A stretch of 64,000 nucleotides of DNA, from assembly GCF_964275005.1 (NCBI RefSeq), contig NC_092702.1, forward strand, positions 34,445,316-34,509,315, written 5' to 3'. Origin of the DNA: Diadema setosum (Eukaryota; Echinodermata; Echinoidea; Diadematoida; Diadematidae). Positions 12,801-22,700 of this stretch are shown in pieces (position 1 is the stretch's first letter; each line of letters starts with the position of its first letter). The notes beneath the pieces were generated by a model. That model did not search any database. It had not been told where the DNA came from and worked only from the letters and a program-made list of their open reading frames with translations. The translations under genes and the position numbers were made by a program.

Positions 12801-15800
12801 CTTCCTGTTCACCCTCCTCAGCAACGACAATGGCTTCCTTAATTTCTACCCCAGTTACTTCGATCAGCGTACCCTGGTGGCTCGTTTCCAGATGAATAAG
12901 ACCACACCCCCTAGCGTCCAGACAGTCAAGAAGCCAGTGCTTAGTTTGATGGGGCTACTCTCTCTGCTTGGGGAGAGGCAGGTTCTGGTAACTAATGTCA
13001 CAAGCGGCCGGCAAGGTAAGTTCCTATCAGACCTCCCTCAGTTGTATGTGTCATGGGAAAGAGTATATTTAGAAGAGAAACCTGCTCATGTAATCCTTTT
13101 AGGTAACTAATGTCATCAGCGAGGTTAGTTCTTGTCAGAGCTCTTTCAATTGTATGTGTCATGGGAATGAGTATATTTAGAAGAGAACCCTGCTCATCAT
13201 ATGCAATCCTTTTAGGTTTTAAAGTGCTAATCACCTTGAGCTGCAGTAATATTCCCCCTCCTCCCCAAGGGGAAAAAACACAAGATACAGAGTTGTAATG
13301 TTGTCCTTTTTGTTTCTATCCCTCCCTCATTTTCTTTTTATCTATCTCTCACTTCCTCTGTCTCTCTCCCTCTTTCTTTCCTATAGTCTTACAGGATATA
13401 ATACTTCATACGTAGGAATTTCAGAATGAACAAATATCCAAACTATACAATGAAAGAGGAACAAAGTGGTTTTGAATTGCATGATGGCATGCAGACTACT
13501 ACATTCAATCCAGCAATACCAGAAACCTTCTGTTTACATTGCCTATTAAAGTGTTGTGTTGCAGAAGATTACTCACAGGGATCTTGCTTCTGCCACATAC
13601 TAGAAATCACTTTGTGTTTGGATGGTATAGATTAGTAAAGACCCCCTCACAGGGGCGGATCCAGGAATTCCTTAAAGAGGGGGTGCCTTTACAAAATTAA
13701 AGGGGGGCATGCACACGATGTGCTCCCCCTGGATCCGCCACTGCCTCATGCCTTTCATTTCATCATGGGGTTCACTTCTCTTTGAAGGTATCAGTCCTGA
13801 ATTATACCATATCCTGGCAATACTTCTTTGACTGTTCATGCACATTTTTCCCATAGCACTACTCAATATCAATTTCTTAATACACATACTTTTTAAAAGA
13901 ATTACCATGTGATTGAGAATATGTTACTGTCAGTCTGTTGTAGAATTAATCTTGAATTTGAGTGTAATCTAGTGTATTTGGAAAAGGAGGTATTGACTGG
14001 AATGTTTATTTTCCCATGAGGAAGCTTGAACTTTCAGCAAGCTTTCAGTTGGGGAAAGACATGTTGCATTTGATAGGTTTACCGCAATTTCTTGCCATTT
14101 TCCTCCATTTCAAGTCAATGCAGTATGGAGCGATTTAGGAGTCCTGGGCTCTGTTCATACTCCGTCGCAGACGTCTAATTCAGATAGGTAGGAATAATAT
14201 TCCAGTTGACCTTTAGATAACTGATCATGATACATAATGTTTATAGAAAGAATAATTCTATTTTAAAAAAGATCTACACATTGTATTGATTTCAGACCGC
14301 ACTCCTGCAAAGCTCACATGAAACTAAGTGAAGAGTACAAAAGCCTAATACCAGTATATTGCCCACAATTTTTATTTAGTGAATAGATTTAAAGCAGACC
14401 TTTTTTACGTGCAGAAGCTAACCCAAGTTTCCCTTGCTTGCTCTGGATCCCCAACAGATCTTTCCAGTTTCTGTTTATTGCAGCATTGTCATATCTTTTG
14501 TTTGCCTGAAAGACATGTTTCTATGACAACATTCATGATATAATGGCAGCAATGTGGTTTGGTTAAAAGTTGGGGAATTCACAATGTTATCAATATGGCA
14601 CAAGCATCAACGCAATACTAAACAAATTCAGTGAGTCAACGTGATGTGTTACATGCCTTGGAGCTTCTAGGATATCTGTGTCTAGAATGAATTTGCCCAA
14701 ATTCTCAGTATTATTTCATGATGCTTGTGAAACTTTGCAAATCTCTCTTTCTTCTGAGCCAGTACAATATTTATGCTCAGGTTAGTATAGATGTTTGTCC
14801 TCTTTGCAATGAAATAGCATATTTCCTTCTTCCTGCATTACTATATCCCATAATGACATTCGACCAAAATCACTCAAAATTATGTATAATTTGTGTATGT
14901 GTGTGTGTATATATTCAGTCTGTATGCTCTTCTCATTCCGTAGTTGGCAAGCAGCAATCCTGATATTTAACAGTGCAGACACTACTAATGTGACAGGCAG
15001 GGACAGTGTCCAGCTTCAAATTACTGGGATTAAGTCGCCTATTTTCTCGAATACTATAGGTAAGCCAGTGAAGCATGTATCCAGCAAGGCCTTAAGAGTG
15101 CTTACTTTGAGTTATAATGGACAGTCAGATTTTGTTTGTTGTTCATTTTGCTATGGAGCGAAAGAAAAGGGCAGCGCAATTGGAAAGAGCAAGTATCTTC
15201 ATAGTACACATCTATAAAGCTTGTGATACTGCAGTGATCCATATCACTTCTGCAGATTGCAGCTTTTTCACTTTTGCTGTTATCTCGGTTCATGGTGTTA
15301 CACAATGGAAAAGTACTGTTTTCAGAGGCAAATACAGCAATCAACAGATTTGGCCAATGTAGTTCAGTTCCCAAAATTCGTAGATTTGAGACACAAAATG
15401 AGAAATTTCATGCTTATAAACAAGCATTTTGCCCGCCTTTGGAAATATCATTCAAGGAGTACTTATTCTTTGGATAGGGAAAGTTATACTCAACTAACCT
15501 TGTACAGACAACTCTAACTAGTGTAGGTGGTATTATATTCCACATACTGAGAATCTTGCTATAGCATTGGTCAAGAGCTGATCACGTGATAAAGCGTAGT
15601 TTTGCCCATCACATTACCTGAGAATAAAAGTTTGTTACACTCTATGATGATAGTCATTTTGTTTCGCTGATCTCTTAGTCCACACAGTCCTAACGCGTGA
15701 TATAACTTACAATTTTGAGTATGCGCGAAATAAAAGTGCGTTGCTCTGTGGTCTATCATTTGACCTGGGTCAAGTGATAGACCACAGTGCAACGCACTTT

Positions 15801-16707
15801 TATTTCGGTGCCACGCAAATTTGTTGTTTTTTCATCTATGCGCATACGTCTAAAGTAAACTACGTAGCCTATGCCCTGAGGATACCGTAAGGCAGCTAAA
15901 ATGGATTCAGATGTGGAATAAAACGGGAATATCTAGGACCCTAGATGTGGAATATAAAGCAAATAATCAACTTTTAGTTTCAAGCAATGAGACAAACTAT
16001 CACTTCCTCGGCGATCTGAATGTGTACGCTATCTTTCCTCAGCTGCGCTTCAGAAAGAAAGCTACATCCAGATCGCCTCGGAAGTGATAGTTTGTCCCAT
16101 CACCTTCACCAACGTTGATTATTTGCTTACTATTGCCTAACTGTACAATTGTTTGTTTTTTTTTAGTGATATTTCATTTATAGTCCTATAAGCTTCCAGT
16201 GAATCTGTTATGCAGTGTTCAAATGCTTTTTGAATCTGTCACTTTCCATTTTGAGTGAGATCTGTTACCACTGGCTTTTTATGCCTCCACCAACGAAGTG
16301 GCCAGAGGCATTATGTTTTCGGGTCGTCCGTCCGTACGTACGTCCGTCCCGTTTTGTTTTTGTCGATATCTCAAGAACCGTGTGGTGGTTTTACATCAAA
16401 CTTGGTATGAGGGTATATCCTGGGGGGATAATACTTTGTTTGGATTTTAGGGTCACGGGGTCGAAGGTCAAGGTCACAGGCTATTTTTTAAAATGTGTTT
16501 TTCGGGATATTGGTACACTTTAACATAAATGCACAGGAAGGATAGTACACTGTTAGCACAATTCCCGCCATGGTGTCAATCTTATGGTAGTGCTCTGATC
16601 CAGCACCTTACAATGCAGCACATCTATATGAAGGTCTTGGTTTCACTTTATTCAGACTTTGGGAATTTGTGATGATGCATGCAAAGGAAACAAGCCAAAT
16701 AGCTCTA

Positions 16708-16762
<55 letters not shown>

Positions 16763-19700
16763 TCCAACTCAGTAAATTGTTGATGGTTTTGCAAGCTCTG
16801 TTTGATAGCCAACTGTATGTTTTCCATCTGAAGAGGGCTGCATACCTCTACAGAGTTCATAATAACAAGCATTGAGTCATGGAACTGTACATGTCTTTCA
16901 AGTATTGTTCAGTGGTGTGATCTTTCTCCATTGGCTGGTTCAATCAAGTAGCATACTGTACACATGAATGTATGCTATTTATACATGCATAAAATTTGCT
17001 ATATATGAATGACTGCAGATCTGACACTGTAACAGAATGGCTGATCACATTTATATATTCATATATAATATATATATTCACATACATTGTATATATTCAT
17101 ATATTCATATAATCATATATTCATATATTCATATAATCATATATTCATAAATTCATATAGTCCTATTATGTAGTATGGATCTGTTGATCAGTTGTGATTA
17201 TTTGTAATTATTTGTAATTATACAGTTACAGACAAGCCTGATTTCTCATAGACCATGTACAAAGTACAGCCGGGCCAAAGGCGGGGCCTAAGGCCGGACC
17301 CAAGGCCATGGGCCTTAGCCCGGAACCAGGGGCCCAGAGCCCAAGTGGGCCCAGGCCCAGGGGCCCAGCGCCCAAGTGGGCCCGGGCCCAGTGGCCCAGG
17401 GGCCCAAGGCCGGGCCGAGGCCAGGAGCCTAAGTGCTGGCCCAAGGCGGACTGAGACCACTAAGAGTACCAGTCATGACTTGCTGTGATAATGATGTGAC
17501 AGGCCTGTGCATACACATATTATGTAAATACACTGTACAGGGTTGTGCATATTATGTAAATACACTGTACACTAACTATACACAGTCATGACTTGCTGTG
17601 ATAATGATGTGACAGGCCTGTGCATACACATATTATGTAAATACACTGTACAGGGCTGTGCATATTATGTAAATACACTGTACACTAACTATACACAGCC
17701 CAGTCGCTGTATAAATCGCGACAGGGCTGTACCTGAGCAGCCCACAACACAGAACAAACACAAAGCAAATTTTAGGATTGCATTTAGTTTTGATACTTGA
17801 CATCATTTTTTGTCACCTCAAACACATCAAAGACAATCTGTATTAATGAGACTTCATACCGTACCTGTTTTCCTGGGGTTATTTGTGGGAATCCTGCGAT
17901 CTGGGTACTATTCGCAAATCTAACAACATGTGAAAATATCAACTCCTGATCATGTAACGTGCATGTGTACATTTCTGTGTTCACTGCTGTATTCCATGAA
18001 CATGAATTCAACAACTACTGTTATATCCTGTAATATGAGCTGCCAGGACAAAACTCACATACGCTCTGATTCTGTATAGCAACCACTTTCAAAGCAATGT
18101 ATTGATACATTTCTGCCAGCTAAAAATTCTTAAATGTTGGTTCACCCATGTGAACGGGTACAGAAACTGAAGCCTAGGTGGTGGGTTAAGCAGAATTGCT
18201 GCTGTCCTTGCAGTCCCACTCATATGTTTTCATGTTAGTCTAATGCTAGTTTGTGGCAATAAGAGAGTGTGCCAAGCAGTTTGCCAAGCAGGGATTCAGC
18301 TGGATGTCGAAAGTGATTACTAGCCATTCTGATACTTGAATTTAATAATACCATTTAACAATTCCATACCACCTAAAACCCCAACCCTATCAAATTCTTT
18401 AGAATTTCTGCTATCAAAACAATGATAGGATAATCTGCAGACAAAGTAGATTTTTTTCAGTCACAAATCTGCTGTTACTGTGTTATTACCTCCGCCAAGG
18501 GGGAAGGTTATGTTTTCGTGACCGTTGGTTTGTTTGTTTGTTTGTTTGTTTGTTAGTTATAGTTAGTTAGTTTGTCTGTGTGCAAAATAACTCAAAAAGT
18601 AGGTAACGAATTTGGATGAAACTTGCAGGGAAGGTTTAGATTGATACAAGTAACAGATGATCAAATTTTGGTAGTGATCTGAGAATTTTGGAGGAATTTA
18701 TGAAGGATTTTTGATATTTTGGCAGGTAGGGTCAATGAACTTGGGAGTTCAGGCTGCGCGTATTTGAGGTTTGCATGCGCGCACTAAAGTGCGTGCTCTA
18801 GTTTCTGCTAGGGCGAGGCGCGCCGTGCAGCTGAGGGTTTATGACGTAACAAAGGCTTCTATATTGGGAAATTGGGCGACTTTCAGCACACAATGCTATA
18901 AGTATGTATATATGGGTGGAAATCACTTCTATGGAAGAACAAGGTCAGTGGTGGAAATGAGCTGCATGCTTGGCGGAGGTCTGCGCTCTCAGAGTGCTTC
19001 TGTAGTTTTGAATGTCTTCCTCTGTGAAAAATGTGAAATCAATGAAAGGAAAAAATATGGTACCTGGTAAATATTAATAGCTGTGCACATTATTCACACA
19101 TGTACTATACAATGTATGACAGTAGCATATATTCACTCACAAAAAACACTGATACATGTAAAGGAGTTAAAGAATCAGCAGACATAGTTTTACAAGATGT
19201 ATTGCAGAGTTCAATTGGTATTAGTATTAGTAGTAGTAATAGTAGTAGTAGTAGTAGTAGTAATAGTAGTAGAAGTAGCAATGATAATAATAATGATAAT
19301 AGTGGCTACTTGTATAGCGCACAGGTCCGCTTTTTAGCGCTCATGGCGCTTCATAAATGAAAAGATAGATATAACACATGTTCAAACATGACAACAGAGA
19401 AGAAAATGGCAAACAACAACAAACACATACCAGATAAAGAATACAATTGTTCCGAACATTATAGACTGTAATTATAGTCCTCAGTTTGAGAGGAATAGGT
19501 AAAGTTTTGAAGTTTGGATTTGAATGTTTCTGTAGATGACAATTATAGCTGTACACACAGAGAAAATGTTCCAGTTAAAGAGGAACGTAGTCATACAAAG
19601 TGTATGTATTTCACATTTTTCAGTATTTTCAATCTTTCATATCCATATGCAATGGGCATAATGGACTCATTTGCATATCATTTGCATAGTATGCTATCAT

Positions 19701-22700
19701 GGGGTGTGAAAGTATGCCGAGTGTTGACATATAGGTCATCCACTCATTGTATCCCCCGAACAGAGTTCGGAGGATACTATGGATTTGGCCCCGTTGCGCC
19801 GCGTCCGCCGCAGAGATTTTCTTGTGAGCACTCTACTGGCTGCAGTTCTTCTTAGATCATCTTCAAATTTGGCATGAAGGTGTGTTCTGGTAAAACGAAG
19901 ACCCCTATTGTTTTTGGTGATGGTGCCCTCGCTTGTTCCGTCTTTATACATGAAAAAGTAAATTTAACAGGGTCTGTTTGTGTGTGCGACGCTGGCCTTG
20001 CTTCGTGACCAATTTTTTCTATGCCTCCGCCAACGAAGTGGCCGGAGGCATTATGTTTTCGGGTCGTCCGTACGTACGTCCGTCCCATTTTGTTTTTGTC
20101 GATATCTCAAGAACCGTGTGGTGGTTTTACATCAAACTTGGTATGAGGGTATATCCTGGGGGGATGATACTTTATTTGGATTTTAGGGTCATGGGGTCGA
20201 AGGTCAAAGGTCACAGGTTATTTTGTGAAAAAAAGGTTGAAAATTCATGTTTTTCTCCATATCTCGCAAATGGTTCAAGTTATCTTCATGGAACTTAGTA
20301 TATATGCTTGTTCCAATGGGCAGTGATTATCTAGGGAAGTTGGGGGGTCATGGTTCAAAGGTCAGGGGGTCAAAGGTCAAGGTCAACTCCTCAAAATATC
20401 ACTACTTTCCTTATATTTACGCAATGCCGGAAGGTTTTTTTTTTTTAACTTGATGTATGCATGTATTACCCGATATATATTCTGTTGGAAGTTTCTTGCC
20501 AAAAGGTCAAAGGTCAAAAGGTCAAAGGTCAAGTTAAAGTGTTGAATTGCACTTTTTCCTCCATATCTCAAAAGTAACTCAAGGTATCATCATGAAACTT
20601 ACATATTTATGCATGTTCAACCTAACAGTGATTCTCTTTGGAACTGTGAGGTCAAAGGTCAAAGGCCAGGTTTAGATAATGCTATTTTCCCATTTGATAC
20701 TGAAATTATACTTTTTATCAATACCTTGAAAATTACTCAATGCATAAACTTATAAAAGGGTCGAAAGTCAAGTAAAAATCATCAGTTCCCCAAGTACCTG
20801 CACTCTGACATTTTTAATCATTCATCCAATTGAACCTAGTTCTAGGAAAGTGAACATTCAGCACATTTGTGGCAAACCTGTCATTTTGATATTTTGCCAA
20901 TTGTGTGAAACTGTCATCACACATTGTCAAGACATTGTACTGTAGACCTATTAGGAGAACCATGCATTATGGCGGAGGCATATCAGTCGCCGTAGCGATA
21001 TATCTAGTTTTGACATGTCATATTGAATATAATATGACAAGACTTCCCTTAAAAGACATTTATGAGGTTTTGTATAATATCTCATGTAGGGCATTCACTG
21101 GAAGCCTTTAATACTTATCTGTCTGGTATTTAATGTCCATACTTAGACCATAAAGAGCCAATAAATTACTCATCATTGATTCAGTGGAGGAGCTTATGAA
21201 CAGGTAACAAGATATGGAATTTATGAAGAAGCATTTGAATAAAGCAGGCACAAATGAAGGATTGCAAAACATGAAATTGCTAAACAGTCATTCCTTGTTA
21301 AACTCCCTCCACCCCTCCCCCCCCCCCCCCATATACATACACTCTGCAGACAGTACTGGTGACATTGTTTACACCGAGTACATCCTAAACAACATACATG
21401 GCAATCCAGCAAGCGTCTGGACACAATTTAAATCACCGGTCTACCCAACCCAAGAGCAGTTCAGGAAGATCAGACAGAACCAGGTTTGTATCTTTGTGAT
21501 ACAAAATGTACTTGCATTCATGATGTAATGATGGTCCTTGGAGGTAAATTGCACAAAGCCTTCAAGGGCATCGAAGAACTGGTAACTAGGAAGAACTTGA
21601 AATCTTCCTCTTACTTTAGAGATACTGAATCATTAATTTCATGGCTGTTTACAGATTTAAAGGTCATGTATTGATTTGTGTTTAACAGTGGGTTTAAGTT
21701 TTATTGACCTTGCCAATACATTTCATAGTGTCTTATTGATGTGTGAAATGTGATTGCTTTTTAAACTGACAGAAAAGCATGCATCCCCCCACTGATGATT
21801 TATTCAAAAGCTTATGTAGGAAATGATTTTAAAACCAGAGATCATTTTATCCCATGCAGGCATTATTCTTTAGTCTGATATTGAGCAATGCCAACTTAGT
21901 GCTGTTACACAAGATGACTGCTCTGTTTTATAGCACATTTGATAACTATATAACATTTTAGGAATGTTGGAAGGGATACGTGGTGAAGGAGTGAGCTGTC
22001 TTCAATGTCCCTGACATTGACCTCTGATGAACTGTTTCTCCATTAAAAGTACACCATCATCAATTGGTAACCTACAAATATCTCCAAACCAGTTTCTATT
22101 ATGAACTTATGCTCATGTAAGCATAGCAGCTGTCGTAATAGAGTTTTGATGTGTCCATACCACACAGGAACCGATTCGCATCAGTGATCCAAAGTCGGTC
22201 ACAGGACCAAATTTGACCCTTGACCTGTCCATTAGCAAGCCTGGAGTCACCGTGCTACACATCTGTGCAAAGCCAGACAAAATACCAGAAAAGGTGATAA
22301 CGATATGATCTTTTACATAGGCATTATTTCTTGACTATGAGTGACCAGTTACTATCATTGATTCAGAGTTGTAATTGCTCACTGTTAAATGGATAATTGC
22401 TTTGCCATCATTTTGACAGTTAATATTCAGAGACTCTTCCTGTTCATTGTATGCTGATTGTATGTATGTTGATTATGCTGATTGTATATGGGTTATAACG
22501 AAAATTCAACATATTTTCTCTTTGCTGGCATCATGAAAGCATGTGACTTTCCTCTTTCAGAAAACAGGGGAAATGATATTAACCTTAACATATGATAGTA
22601 TTAAGTCAAGGGAATCTGTACTTATGGAAAAAAAAAGTTCTTTATATTTTCTCTTCATTGTTTGCCATACGTGATGTCACAAACTGAAGTAGTCTCCCTG

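Larger units (their letters stand above)
15060..21349 (+). other. IDUA intron 10, 6.3 kb, repeat-filled
   Basis: By far the longest IDUA intron. It holds two foldbacks (15726-16126), two copies of a HINE-like family (16280-16510 and 20018-21007), a second such family (18484-19005), part of a third (19738-19975), CA, AT-rich and GC-rich minisatellites, a 113-bp tandem duplication and a LINE 3' fragment. No exon is seen inside it, and exons 10 and 11 join in phase. Confidence 0.85.

Noticed and set aside
17218-17488. Collagen-like Gly/Pro open frames on both strands
   Set aside because: They come from the GGCCCA minisatellite and have no conserved start or splice context.
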